Positions 1-12,053 of a stretch of DNA of 64,000 nucleotides are shown piece after piece. The translations under genes and the position numbers were made by a program. Origin of the DNA: Mangifera indica (taxonomy: Eukaryota; Streptophyta; Magnoliopsida; Sapindales; Anacardiaceae). The stretch spans positions 2,462,001 to 2,526,000 of the forward strand of contig NC_058151.1 of the NCBI RefSeq assembly GCF_011075055.1, given 5' to 3'. The first letter of the stretch is position 1; each line of letters starts with the position of its first letter. The notes under the pieces were generated by a model, which worked only from the letters and a program-made list of their open reading frames with translations, did not search any database and was not told the DNA's origin.

Positions 1-250
1 ATGAAAACATTAGATGATGGAGGTGAAAAAGTAATTTTTTAAAATTAAGTTAAAAAGAAATTGTTAATTTTCAAACTAAAATATGAAAATGAGATAATTT
101 TTTTTTTTTAAATAAAATCATTAAATGACGTTTTTATTCTTGACACTAACTACAAAATTTAACAGATAAATGTATATTTCAGTTTTCAAAATTTTATAAA
201 TAAAAGTTAAAAAATACAATAAACCTTAGGTGAGAATAAGTCTTTTGGCT
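1..250. mobile_element. Right end of a MULE-type MITE, cut by the window edge
   Basis: The last 20 bases or so, ending at 250 (gagaataagtcttttggct), match the right terminus of the foldback elements at 1204-2173, 11239-12053 and 57412-57882. AT-rich sequence to the left resembles their right arms. The left terminus lies outside the window, so neither length nor target-site duplication can be checked. Confidence 0.55.
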
Positions 251-1203
251 ATAAATTAATTATACTAGAATTTCTTAATTAGCTAATTCCATTTTTTAAT
301 TACCATTTTCCACTAGCATTTAATCGTAAATTAAAAGCTAATGAATCGAAAACTTCTATTGATCAACATTCTCGCTCTATATTTTTAAATATTTCTTTAT
401 ATTACTTTTTATCCATTATAAGATTTTACTTTCCTTTTAAAAAATACTAGAAATAAGAATAGTGTAAATCGGAAAAAAAAAAAGTTATACAGACAAACTA
501 TGCAAAACAACAATTATAATATGTATCATTATTCATATCATTTATTAAAGTTGTTTTTCTATTTGTGCTCATTTTATTTTAAGCCATCTAAATTTGTAAG
601 TATGAGCTTGCATGTAAATTTGTATTTAAATATATTTTAATCAATCTTTAATTATTGAGGTATGTTGAACAACTAATATATGAAGGCTATCCCTTATATA
701 ATTTTGTAATTTCATACACTTGTGAAAATTTGTTTACATAATTTTATGGGGAATATATGGAGGTTGGCATATGTATTAACAAGATTCAATCCAGAGAAAA
801 ACACGAAAAATGAGCCCTGTGAGTGGCTTGAGTGATAAAGGGATGAATTTTCAAAGTAGAGAGTTTGAGTTTAAGTTTCTCCTTCGACATATTAAAATAA
901 AACTTTTAACTTAATTGATTCAATAGTTACAGGGTCGATTATTGAATCTTAGATATAAAGCTTCCATTAGTCATCCCTCCCTATTATAATAATCCGTTAT
1001 ACAACTTTGACTTTCCACTAATCTAGTGTGATTCATGATAAAAATACACATTTTAGAGTAAATCGCAAGAATTACATTTTTTAAATGTAATTATTTTAAA
1101 ATCACATTGGAAAAGATGCAATCCAAAAATTTTTATAATTGACTTTAATACATTTATTTTTTTTTTTAATTTTGAGAGGAAAAACATGTATGTTATAGAC
1201 AAT
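251..1203. other. AT-rich intergenic DNA, no gene seen
   Basis: No open frame of note and no recognisable RNA gene. The stretch around 810-990 resembles low-copy repeat sequence but could not be assigned to an element. Confidence 0.5.
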
Positions 1204-2173
1204 GGCCAAAAGACTTATTCCCACCTAATGTTTAGTATATTGACAAAATCTTATCTATTAATTTTCAAAAATCTAAATGCCCACTGGTCATTCAAATCTG
1301 TTAGTTTAATTATAAATTATTAATTTACTTTTATTAACATATATGTATACATACATACGGAAAACTAAAATTTGATGAAGGAGTACATTGTTCAGAAAAT
1401 TGACTTTTTCTCTCGTCCTAGGGTTTAATACTATTCATATTGATCCTCTTATAGTCACCGTCCAAAGTTTTGAGACATTACCCTTTCATCCTTGTCTTCC
1501 ATGATTTTCACAACCAACTTCGATGAATTTCTTCATTTATCTCTAGCCGACGAAGAAAACCAAGGAAAATATCTTAACGACTAAGAAAATTGATATTGTG
1601 GACAAAAAACTGTTTAACTGAGTTGACAAAAAAATATAGGAACCAAGCCGATGTCCTTGTGTGCCAATTAGAAAAGAGGATGGTTGGAATGAGATACGAT
1701 AGAGGGAAGGAACAAAGCCGATGTGACAAGCATCCATGAGTATGATAGACGCGTTGGAAATATCAGGGAGGAGGGAAAGGGTGCTGACAAGATGGTTGAT
1801 GACATGTAAAAGTGAATTGCTAAAAAGAATGATCGTTAAAAAAAAAAAAATGTAGTTGTACGGATATAACTATAATGTTCTAAAATATAAAGGGATAGCT
1901 ATAATGAGTAAAAAAATAAAACCCTAGCAAAGAGGAAAAATGTAAGTTTTCAACATTAAGTTGAGAGATAATTGTCAGTTTTCAAAACTAAATTAAAGAA
2001 GAAAAGATAAAATTTTATGTTTTTAATATTATTTATTAAATGATATTATTACTTTTATAACTAACAAATTTTCTAATGATAATAGCTAATCAATAAGTAC
2101 TTGAATTTTTGAAAATTACCAAGAAAATTTTTATCAATAAATTAAATCTTAGATGAGAATAAGTCTTTTGGCC
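1204..2173. mobile_element. MULE-type foldback MITE (copy B)
   Basis: It begins ggccaaaagacttattccc and ends aagtcttttggcc, an inverted terminal match, with further imperfect inverted similarity inside. The termini are the same as in the copies at 11239, 57412, 58133 and 59437. No matching 9-bp flanks are visible here (atagacaat versus ttaaatgtt), so this copy is old, or its two ends come from different insertions. It has no coding capacity. Confidence 0.65.
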
Positions 2174-4369
2174 TTAAATGTTTGTAGTTTAAGAAGCCGG
2201 TGGATAAAAAATTATGATTTTAGCAAACCTTGATGAAAATAGTTTTACAGAAAGCCCGCTTTGTCAAAATTTCAGGGCCTTTTATAATTTACTAGAACTC
2301 TTCAAATTCTAGCACTCAAAATGGCACATTTACATTTCAGTCAAATTATATATATAATTTATATATATAAATAATAATATATGTTATCACTTGATTTGAT
2401 ATTATTTTATTTTTAATTTTTAATTATTTAATTATATAATGATATATCATTATTTATTACATAATATAACATTACTTTTTATATTTAACTCATTTTATGT
2501 CTTTACCCTCTGGCCATTTTTTTAAGAAATAGAATTAATTTTAGGAAACGACAAAATATATTGATTCAACCAAAAGTTTCCATCTTTTTCTTTTCCATTC
2601 AACCTAAGGTCAAACTATTATTTTGGCACATATCTAAAATAAATTTGTTTATAGTAGTTGTTGGATTATAATTCGACCGTATTTGCAATAAAAAAAAAAC
2701 ATAAAAAAAATATTTAGTTCAACCAAATCGCTCCATTGATTGATTAATCCTCTCTTCCCTATGTTAATTATATAAAATTGTAGAGGGATTGTTCATGGTT
2801 ACATAAGAAACAAAAATGAAAAAGGACAAAAGGTGAATTGTTTAAAGCAAAACCCAGCTAGGGTTGACTGATGAGTAATTTTTTACATTAAACAAAATCA
2901 ACCTTGGTCAACTCTTATTCTTCTCCCAATAAAATTTAAGGTATAATCGCATAAAAACTCGCTAAAACTTTGAATCGAATATGATAAAAATCTCATATTC
3001 CAAGATGAGAAGTCTTCAAAATTACACCATTTTAATTTATTTGACCTCCATTAATGGACTTTGCAACTTGTGTTTCCACTTGCAATTTATTTGGTGACAA
3101 AGCGCATCTGCATAGGTTCTTTTGGTTATAGCCACATCGATTCCCATTTTATTATGTGCTTAATTAGTTGATTTAATAATTAATGGATAATTAATCATGT
3201 TTCAAACTAATTAATTAAATTAAGGAGCTAATGAAAGTGAAATAAAGAGAAGGAGACTAGGTCATTTTACCTGGCCGGCGGTCGGCATTGACGAAACTTC
3301 ATCTTGATTAGGGCCTCAACAACCTACATACAAATTAAAATTATTAGTTAAATACATTTAATTAACAAATCTCTGTCCTCTTGTAGATCCTTTTACGTAG
3401 GGGCTTTAGCTTTATGACAAATTTGTTCATTTGTTTCGTACAATGCAAAATTTGAGGTGATATAAAGACTTTGTTGTTTGTGTGTAGGCTATAGGCACTC
3501 ACTTTTATTAGGGAAATTTCAATTAATAATTAGCATAATTAAGAATGCTTAATTTTGGAATCTTGTTGTTTACCTTTGACTTTTTTAAAGTTAGGTTGTA
3601 CATGTGATTTCCTTGTACTTTTTGATCCAGGAACCTTGTTTGCTTAGCAGTTTAATAAGAGGGTCAACTTTTGTTATTTCAATGGAATTTGAATTAATAA
3701 TAAACCAGTTGAAAATTAAAATTTGCTTAAATTTTGAATATTTACATTATTAAGTTTTTAAATACACCGTTCAATACGCTTATATTGAAATGATAGCATA
3801 TTAAGTGCATTAGTCTAAAGCATGCATTTTCATTATTAGTGCAATTCCACCACGTTATTACAAGCATCTATTTGATCACTATACTAGTTAGTGAAATATA
3901 ATGTAATGAAAATTTTCTAGGTTTGAACATGAGTGCTTGTGGTTCAACTTCTATAGTTATATTCTCTTTATCTTTTTTTTTTGGTAAGTTATATTCTCTT
4001 GATCTTTCTCGTTATTTTCTATTATTTCATTCATTCCGAAATCTTTCAACAAACTACCTCTTGTTTTTTCATGTCGAAGTTTGAATTTTTAAATTTATGT
4101 ATATTTGTTATTGTACATCACATCTTCATTTATGATAACATATTTATTCTTTATGATCTAACAATTTTGCTCATCCCAAAAACATTAATCAAAACTCAAA
4201 CGTTAGCATAACAGGTAAAAAAAATTTCTTAGATTATTTATTATCAAGTTTAGTTCTAAGAGTAAAGCTAATGTGAATATAGGTTAAATAATCAAATACT
4301 TTTAAGAAAGAATAATTTAGCTCCTTGTTATTTCAAACTTTTAGGATATTGCAATTTAGTATTAAAAAA
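2174..4369. other. Intergenic AT-rich DNA
   Basis: No supported gene. 2385-2480 holds a copy of the short palindromic AT-rich repeat described under 55985-56110. The remainder is anonymous and contains only short frames of chance length. Confidence 0.5.
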
Positions 4370-5289
4370 GGTCTTCACTATAATATTAATTATATCAATA
4401 CAAAATGTTTGTAGTATTCCAACATACAATCACATGTTTCTTGCACCTTTATTTAATGTTTTATTCATCCTCTCAACAATACTATTCTTATAAATAGTTA
4501 AAAAAATAGTCTTCTTCTTCTCGATCCCTTTGTTGGTACAATATTCTTTGTACATTTCATCAATTTACTCTTTCCTATTATTGGATTGTAAGCACTTCAC
4601 CCTTAGGTTTCTCTCATTCTCAACCATGACTTTCCACCTTTTTGGGTGTAAAAAAGAAAAAATCATAATTGTTTTTTTTTTTTTAAATAAACCCATACAA
4701 TTTTGCTTGTACCATCAATAAATGTCACCTAGTATTTTAAGATTTCATAGGATAACACATGGGTTGGTCCGCACACATCTACACGAGCCAACTCCAACTT
4801 CTCTGTGTGCCTTTACTACTTTGGAAAAACTCACTTTTTTCTATTTGCCAAAGAAGCAACTTTCACACGAACTAAGATCAATTGACTTCAAGTTTGGTGG
4901 TTTTTCCTTTGGTTGAAGCTTTTTCATTTCTTTCATGTCATATGCCCAAGTCTATAATGCCACGTACTCAAAGTAAAATTTGCGTTTATGACTAGAATTG
5001 ATCTCTATTCCTAGAAGTCATGCAGAGAGTTTCATTTCTATTTCCACATACAACAACCATGGCTCTTTTAGTGACTTTCCATGAAACACACATAAAGGAT
5101 GCATTGTGCCCATTTAACCATGTCTTACTTTTTGAATTTTTGACATAGATTTGTTCATTACCTTCAACCAAGAATCACCATACCTATAATGTAAAAAGGT
5201 TCTCCTTCTGTTAGTTATACCTTTCCATGATTTCTCTGTGGAATTTCACAATGTGCAGTGGCATGGAATGTAGCTCGTGAATCTAAAAC

Positions 5290-5750
5290 ATAAGGGTAGG
5301 TTTGGTTTAAGGGACAAAAAAATTACTTTGATAATATATCTTTTATTACTTATGTTACTTTATTTGGTTGTAAGTAATGAAAGATTCCGATAATATTCTA
5401 TTACCACTGACGATGTGACATGTAATATAAGAGGTAATCTAATTATCAACTCTACTTTAAATATTAAAAGATTATCAAAATTTTCTTTATTTTGTTATAT
5501 TTTTATCTTTATTTATTAATTTTTTAGGACAAAAATATCTTTATTTAATATAATAAATAATATAAAAAAATATTTTAGAATAATTATATCAAATGATATT
5601 TAAATAAAATAATATCTTAATAATATTTTATTACATTTAACAAAAAACAATAACTATTTATACTTACTAGTTTTTATCAAATATAGTAATACTTTATACT
5701 CAATAATTTTCTAGGTAATCTTATCTTTATTCACTTACGATATTGGTAAT
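5290..5750. repeat. AT-rich dispersed repeat (taatattttatta family), copy 1
   Basis: It contains ggtttggttta, then repeated short blocks such as taatattctattacc, gatgtgacatgtaatataagaggtaatct and tcaaatatagtaatac. The same blocks in the same order occur at about 13310-13900, 22504-22962, 43050-43555 and 50291-50880. Ends are approximate. Confidence 0.5.
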
Positions 5751-5752
5751 AT

Positions 5753-6430
5753 CATTAATGTTGTTCTCCTCTTTCTTGATGCTTTGTAATTCCTTTGCAT
5801 ATAGTATGTATTTATCAAAATTCCACAACTATATCTTTTTTCCAAAGCAAGAATTGCTTCTTTCGATCATTGACTTTGACTTTGATTCTCTCTATTAGAC
5901 TCTGTTTGAATTTTTGTCGTAGCGTGCCGATACCTCTTGTTTCAATATTCAAAGTATTTATTATCATTTCACCCAAATCTTTCTAATGAACCTTCTTAGC
6001 AAGAGGATTATCCTTGACCTCAATAAATTTTAATTCCACAATACTAGTTGAATTACTAATTGTTGCCCTCATGAGCTCCAAATTGTTTGGTGGGATCATT
6101 AATGTTGTTCTCCTCTTTCTTGATGCTTTGTAATTCCTTTGCATAGAGTATGTATTTATCAAAATTCCACAACTATATCTTTTTTCCATTGCTTCTTTCG
6201 ATCATTGACTTTGACTTTGATTCTCTCAATTTGACTCTGTTTGAATTTTTGTCGTAGCGTGCCGATACCTCTTGTTTCAATATTCAAAGTATTTATTGTC
6301 ATTTCACCCAAATCTTTCTAATGAACCTTCTTAGCAAGAGGATTATCCTTGACCACAATAAATTTTAATTCCACAATACTAGTTGAGTTACTAATTGTTG
6401 CCCTCATGAGCTCCAAATTGTTTGGTGGGA
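5753..6430. repeat. 344-bp tandem duplication inside copia relic
   Basis: The block beginning near 5753 (cattaatgttgttctcctc) recurs 344 bases further on, near 6097, and runs to about 6430 with few mismatches. The second copy lacks about ten bases after the ttttttcca run. The duplication covers part of the decayed copia element and probably arose after it died. Confidence 0.85.
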
Positions 6431-6910
6431 TTGCCAAAAGAATTAGGGTATAACTTCATCATCAAAATAGATTTTTAAAGACAACAATTGATTCATGCAT
6501 GATCATATTAAAATTATTCATATACTTTCGGATTAAATAATCTTTTAGGATGTACCTTGTTATTCGTAGATGGTTTCTTATACATATTAGACAAGATCTG
6601 CATCAATCCTTTTGTGGTTGTTTCCACCTAATTACTTGCAACATTCTTGGTCAATGTTGATTGAATGACTCTTAATACTTGTTTTTTGAGGATTTCCTAT
6701 TCTTCATTTAACATCTTTTCAGGTTGCTTTCCTAATTAATAGAGGTAGTTGTAATTTTCTCCATTCAAATGATCTTTAATCTGCATCTTCCAAGAAGTGC
6801 AATTTGTTCCATCGAACTTGTTGATCCCTAAAGCATATACTTCTTCTCCAATCATAGCTTTCTTCCTCAATCCTAACCTTTGACACCAATTGTTATAAGG
6901 ATTTAATCGG

Positions 6911-7975
6911 ATGCTAAAATATCCTAAATCCCTATGAAAGTAAAAAATAAAGCAAACAAAGGACTAGAGATAATCACACACACAAACACAAGATTTATTG
7001 TGGTTTACTTTTCATTTGAAAGAAAAAAATTACAAAAATCTCATGCAAGCCTCACAAATTGGCTTGCAAGAGATTTCCTACTTGTGGACTTGCCTACTAT
7101 TGTAATATTCACTAACTCTAGGGTTACAAGACACATAATTTCGACCAAAGAAAAGGAGGATGTGGTGATCATTTGTATTTTTTTTAGTACCTGGAGGCCC
7201 TGTTCATATTGGCTAGATGAGTAAAGTTAAGATATAATGATTAGACGTACAATAATTGTATCAGACAAATTAAGTTTTCACAAGCGTGACATTTATTCAA
7301 ACCCAAACCTTCTCTCTGAAAATTTTAATGTTCTATCAGTTTTGTTAATCTGATCAATTTGTGTTCATTTGTATTTTAAATGTAATAAAATCTTAATTTT
7401 GATCTATTTACAAAGACCAATGCAATATACAAATGAGCATATTCCCAAATGTTCTCATATTATAATAAACCTGGTTTAGAATTTGGATTCCTTTGTTAAT
7501 TAATTAGACTGTATCCTCTAATTATCAGTGAAATCGAGAGGTGTAGGAATTTTGTAGTAGATGATAACAGCAGAAAACAAGGATTATTGAGTGGAGTTAA
7601 CGCTTCTCCAGACTGTTGAAAGATTTTATGGAATTTGACACTTCAACTTCACTCAAATACCACAGCAAATAAAATCTTCCAATGTCTCTTAGTCAAATAA
7701 CAAATCAAGAAGTTTTAGACTTTGACAGAGTAAATTCCATTAATTTTTATATATAAATCCAATAAGTTCTGTAAATAATATATGTAAAAAAAATAAAATT
7801 ATATGTGTTTATTTTAAATATAAAAATAAAGACATATTTGATACGTATTATCAAAATTAATGATTTTAAGTTAAAAATAAAATAATATTTAATTATTTAA
7901 TATCATATAAATAAATATTCATTTATATATTTAAATTAGAGATATATAATATTAAAAAAAAAAAGAAATTAGAAA
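6911..7975. other. Intergenic DNA 3' of the MATE gene
   Basis: No gene recognised. A 96-codon frame at 6934-7224 has no family features and adjoins the copia relic, so it may be LTR sequence. The segment becomes extremely AT-rich from 7740 to 7960. Confidence 0.45.
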
Positions 7976-7995
7976 GGGGGGAGGGGGGGCGGGGG
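7976..7995 (+). other. G-tract, possible G-quadruplex
   Basis: Three G runs of 6, 7 and 5, separated by single A and C bases, stand alone in very AT-rich DNA. They lie about 55 bases past the MATE stop codon. On the transcript of that gene the tract would read as C-rich, so any quadruplex would form on the opposite DNA strand. Runs of this length can supply four GGG tracts. Confidence 0.6.
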
Positions 7996-8049
7996 TTTAT
8001 CTACTTTTATCTGTTTAATCCTATACTATTATTAAAAAAAAAAAAAAAA

Positions 8050-9702
8050 CTAAACAAGACAATAATGATTAGATTCATCTAAATCAGCTATTAAATATAA
8101 AGAATCTTCCTCGATTTCAGCTTTGGTTGGCTTCTGTTCCTCAACCTCCTTGCTGTCATCAACCACCACAGCTCCGGTCAGCTCTTTGGCTCTTTGTGCC
8201 GCAAAATCCCAATCAGTTCTAGTCAAAACCATCAACATGGTCACAACACATGAGCCCTGTGCGACCAATAGACCTAACCATAGCCCCTGAAAGTCAAACC
8301 GTGCATAGAATGCTAACCACACTGCAACTGGAGTTCCAACCAGGTAAAAACAGCCCAGGTTTATGTTTGCTCCAACTTTAGGCCGAGCGGTTCCTCTTAA
8401 AACTCCACAGCCTGTTGTTTGTGGGCAGTTTCCTAGTTCACAAAGCCCGATTATGGGTAAAACAAGTGATGTTAAAGCGATGATTTCCTTGTCTTGAGTG
8501 AACATGCTAGCCCATATGTTTCTGACAGTTACGGCAAAAACTAGGGCCGAGAAACCGAGCATGAAGCCGCCACAAAGGCCTACAATTGCGGCTAATCGTG
8601 CTTTGGATGGCTGGTTTGCACCCAGTTCGTTGCCAACTCTTGTTGATACACTGAAGCTTAAAGATGATGGGAAGATGTAGATTAGTGATGTGGTTTGTAT
8701 CAAAATGCCCATTGAAGCAACTGTTGCTCTTGGATTTAACAGAAGACCACATAGTAAAATCATGATCTCATACCACCACCATTCAAGGCACACTGAAATG
8801 CAGCTGGGAATGGCTAAATTCAGGAGGGATTTCCATTCTTTGAAGCAGTCCATGGAAAATCCTCCCCATGTTTTTTTATGGACACCTGAGATGAGAATAT
8901 AGATGATTAAAGATGTTACAAGATTGAAGTTAGTCCAAATCCCACTAAGAGCCACGCCTTTGATGCCTAAATTAAGGTGTACGACAAGAAGGTAATTGAT
9001 GGGGATGTGTAAAAGAATTGATAGCGTGGCACAGAAAGTTAGAGGCAAAGTTATTGATTGAGTTCTAAGATAGGTTCTTAAAGGGTGTAAAAGAGACTGA
9101 GCTAAGAGGTCAGGGATAGAATAAAGAAGATATGCTTGTGCTTCTGTGGCTATATCGGCATCTTGCCCACAAAAGAGGAGAATACGCTTCATGTTTAGCC
9201 ATAGAAGAGATATGGGAATTGAAGTTAATATAAGCAGAAGTACAGTTCTTTGCAAAGTGAGGCCAAGAAGGGTGTGTTTTTTGGCACCAAAAGCTTGACC
9301 ACAAATGGGCTCCATTCCCATAGCGAGACCAGAGAGAATAGAGTAGCCAGTGATATTAGCAAAGCCAACGGCAAGAGAACCACCAGCTAAGGCAAGTTCA
9401 CCAAGGCGACCAAGAAAAAGCATGGAGATCATTGAACGAGAGTAGAGCAAAAAGCCAGTTAGTATGACGGGTAAAGCTATTTTAGCAATGGAAATGGCTT
9501 CTTGAATGGCAAGAGAAAGATGGGTCTTTTGTGGTTTTTTCTGGGTTTGCTCATCACTCGGCCGAAGCTTCAACTTTTGTGGGGTTTTGTCGATCAATGG
9601 GGCAGACGTGTTGGGCTCAACGGAGTCTTTGATTGAGTGAAGGTAAGGGTGATGATTTGAAGCACATTTGGGAGAGAGAGTAGAAGCTGGAAACTGGCAC
9701 AT
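8050..9702 (-). CDS. MATE-family efflux transporter, DTX48-50 type
   Basis: A 550-residue integral membrane protein of the multidrug and toxic compound extrusion family, which exports organic cations, hormones or metabolites against H+ or Na+. It has a hydrophilic N-terminus of about 65 residues, then hydrophobic segments consistent with 12 helices in two MatE halves, and an acidic C-terminal tail. Signatures are GQAFGAKKH after helix 2 and VSTRVGNELGA in the second half. The single exon fits the DTX48-50 clade, which as far as I recall is intronless. The ATG at 9700-9702 is chosen because the upstream frame has no better start, and TATAAAA on the minus strand lies at 9811-9817. Gene order points to the DTX50 (At5g52050) orthologue. 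The substrate cannot be read from sequence. Members of the clade are linked to abscisic acid export or organ growth. Confidence 0.93.
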   Translation of the reverse strand: MCQFPASTLSPKCASNHHPYLHSIKDSVEPNTSAPLIDKTPQKLKLRPSDEQTQKKPQKTHLSLAIQEAISIAKIALPVILTGFLLYSRSMISMLFLGRLGELALAGGSLAVGFANITGYSILSGLAMGMEPICGQAFGAKKHTLLGLTLQRTVLLLILTSIPISLLWLNMKRILLFCGQDADIATEAQAYLLYSIPDLLAQSLLHPLRTYLRTQSITLPLTFCATLSILLHIPINYLLVVHLNLGIKGVALSGIWTNFNLVTSLIIYILISGVHKKTWGGFSMDCFKEWKSLLNLAIPSCISVCLEWWWYEIMILLCGLLLNPRATVASMGILIQTTSLIYIFPSSLSFSVSTRVGNELGANQPSKARLAAIVGLCGGFMLGFSALVFAVTVRNIWASMFTQDKEIIALTSLVLPIIGLCELGNCPQTTGCGVLRGTARPKVGANINLGCFYLVGTPVAVWLAFYARFDFQGLWLGLLVAQGSCVVTMLMVLTRTDWDFAAQRAKELTGAVVVDDSKEVEEQKPTKAEIEEDSLYLIADLDESNHYCLV

Positions 9703-9810
9703 TCTTCCTTGTTATGGGCGTAAAAATGTGGCTATGGTTTTTCTTTTTGAGTTGAGAGAAAAGAGAGAGTTGGCCTTGGAGGGGGAGTTTTGAAAGAGCT
9801 AATGGGGGGG

Positions 9811-9817
9811 TTTTATA
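9811..9817 (-). promoter_or_regulatory. TATA box of the MATE gene
   Basis: TATAAAA on the minus strand about 110 bases upstream of the MATE ATG. Transcription would start near 9780 and give a leader of about 80 bases. Confidence 0.6.
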
Positions 9818-9859
9818 GAGGTTTTTCAAGACGGCCTTTGGTTGGAAACTTTGCTTCAC

Positions 9860-11238
9860 TCATATATTTTGGAGCTTCTTAACCGTATTCTTGTACAACA
9901 GTTAATTGAACAGCCACCCTGTTTTTTATTTTTTTTCCTTTCTTATTTTTTCCACTCTTCCAAACAAGTCTTCAACTATATCCATTTTTCAACTTAAAAC
10001 AAAAATTTCATACATAGACGTAGATCAACTGTTGCATTATAATAAAAATGGTCAAAGTGGATTTAAAAACGTTTTGAAAAAGGGCCTCAGAAGCCTTTAG
10101 CAGAGACGGCAAAAACTGTTTTTGGACTTGGTTACTATGAGCCAAAAGGCCCATAAGTTTGGACCCATGAAAGTTGTTTGACACTTGGAATTTTTGATAT
10201 ATTTAACCAAGTACTGATCAAAATACAGCCATTGCCACCCTAAAATTGTCCGCTGTGTGACTAGACAACTAAGCGATTGCAACACTAAAGATTTTTTTTA
10301 AAATTAGTATACTTATATTTCAAATATGATGGCTCCAAAGAACCTGTCTTAGGTTGTAGCACCTTGTTTTTCATCGGCGGACCACTACAAGAACCTTAAA
10401 CTTCATAACAATTTTGTTTATCATCCCACCTTCTTGTTATCTTTTAATGGTGGAAAAATTCAGATGGCGAAAAATTTTAGTTCTTAAAATGAAATGGAGT
10501 TCATTGCTACAGTGGGTTGCAGTTTTTGTCGGCAAAGGGATGACAAAATTGAAGGAGAAGTCCGTTAGGGGATATGTATAATACTTTTAATAAGAAAAGT
10601 GTTAAATTCTAAATTATTGAAATTTATTAATAACATATTAAAATCAAACTTTTGATTTATCTAATATAATAATTGTAGAGTCGCTCACCAATCTAAGATT
10701 TTACCTACTTGGATTGGTTGTCTATAAAAAGACAATTTGATTCAAATAAAAATTATTTGTTTAAAAAAAAAGTATTAAAGATTGAGTTGTCTCATTGGAG
10801 AACTAAAACAAGAATAATATTTACACTCGCTAAATTATCTATATAAATTCATATATGAATGCATCGCATACTCGCACTAAAATACATCAATTTATATGAA
10901 TAAATTATTTAGAAAAAAATGAGTGTATTTTTATTCTTACAACGTTTTCTTTGTTTTACACGGGGGTTTATTGTCAACTAAAATAATGACAAATGGATGG
11001 CAATGGTTTGGTCTTTCATTTTGCCTTATACAACAGGTTGTCCCTCTTTGCCCACGGGATTGGCTAGATGGTATCCTTCATTTTGACTCAACTCAAATGA
11101 GTCAACACAAGCCTCTCCCTCATTATAACTACGTGTAGACATTTTTTCAAACATTTCCAGCATGATGTGTAGTGATTTAACTGAAACCAGATACATGCAT
11201 GAACAATTTTTCTGTTTTTCAAAAGCCCTTTTTATTTT
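9860..11238. other. Intergenic DNA upstream of the MATE gene
   Basis: Promoter-proximal and anonymous sequence. 10090-10290 is less AT-rich but has no recognisable protein on either strand. Nothing else could be supported. Confidence 0.45.
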
Positions 11239-11565
11239 GGCCAATGGACTATTCCCATCCAAGGTTTATTGAAAACTCAAATTGATATCTGTAAAGTATA
11301 AAAAACTTAAACTCCTATCTATGTATTGTTAAAATTAACAGATTCAATAATTTAAGGGGAAAAATTATCATTTAACTATAATATATTAAAAATAATAAAA
11401 CTTTTCTCATTTCCCCGTTAATTTCAAAAACCAACAATTTCTCCCCTAGATTAAAATTTGAAAAATTACACTTTCCCATAGGGTTTCATTTTCACCCAAA
11501 TTTCTTCAACGTCGGAACTTAGCCACCATCTCTCTTTTTCTATCGTTAACGGTTACCCTCCTAGC

Positions 11566-11596
<31 letters not shown>

Positions 11597-11691
11597 ATGA
11601 CAATATCACGACGAAGACGACGCCCTTGTCTCTAACAAAGATGATTCATCTTCATTAGATATGAGAACGTCGTCTTCAAAGTGATGTTGTC

Positions 11692-11724
<33 letters not shown>

Positions 11725-12053
11725 CCATTGGGAGAGTGATTGTCGGCAGCAAAGAAAGAGAGATGGTGGCTGAATTTTGGCGTCGAAAAAGTTTGAGTGA
11801 AAATGAAACCTTATGGGAGAAATATAACTTTTCAAAGTTTAATCCAAGAGAAAATTATTAGTTTTTTAAACCAAGAGGGAAAATAAAACAAGTTTTATTA
11901 TTTTTAATATATTGTAGTTAAATAATGATTTTATCCTTAAAGTTAACCGAATCTATTAATTTCAATAGCTTATAAATAAGAGTTTGAGTTTTTTTCTACT
12001 TAGACCAATTTGTGTTTTTCGATAAACCTAGGGTGAAAATAAGTCTTTTGGCC
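11239..12053. mobile_element. MULE-type foldback MITE (copy C)
   Basis: Left end ggccaatggactattccc and right end aataagtcttttggcc are inverted repeats that continue inward for about 100 bases and resume nearer the centre. The 9-base flanks ttttatttt (11230-11238) and ttttatctt (12054-12062) agree at 8 of 9, the target-site size of Mutator-like elements. The arms include a (CT)13 run at 11571-11596 and its complement (GA) run at 11694-11722. No transposase. Confidence 0.8.
11571..11722. repeat. (CT)n and (GA)n runs in mirrored MITE arms
   Basis: (CT)13 at 11571-11596 and (GA)n at 11694-11722 sit symmetrically in the two arms of the foldback element and can pair with each other. Confidence 0.9.

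Larger units (their letters stand above)
4370..6910 (-). mobile_element. Decayed Ty1/copia retrotransposon
   Basis: Read on the minus strand, 6720-6850 gives a gag start (FDGTN...WKMQ-type text). About 4860-4890 gives the GAG-pre-integrase CESC motif, and 4440-4720 gives integrase-core text ending in a VERMN motif, all broken by stops and frameshifts. A tRNA-primer-like sequence (ttggtgtcaaagg) lies at about 6878-6890, just right of gag, as expected for a minus-strand element. The order gag-integrase is copia-like. Protease, reverse transcriptase and RNase H were not recognised, and LTRs could not be delimited. An AT-rich repeat at about 5290-5750 is inserted, and a tandem duplication lies at 5753-6430. 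Confidence 0.7.

Noticed and set aside
8498..9304. Frames of 60-81 codons within the MATE gene
   Set aside because: Shadow frames of a well-supported single-exon gene on the other frames and strand.
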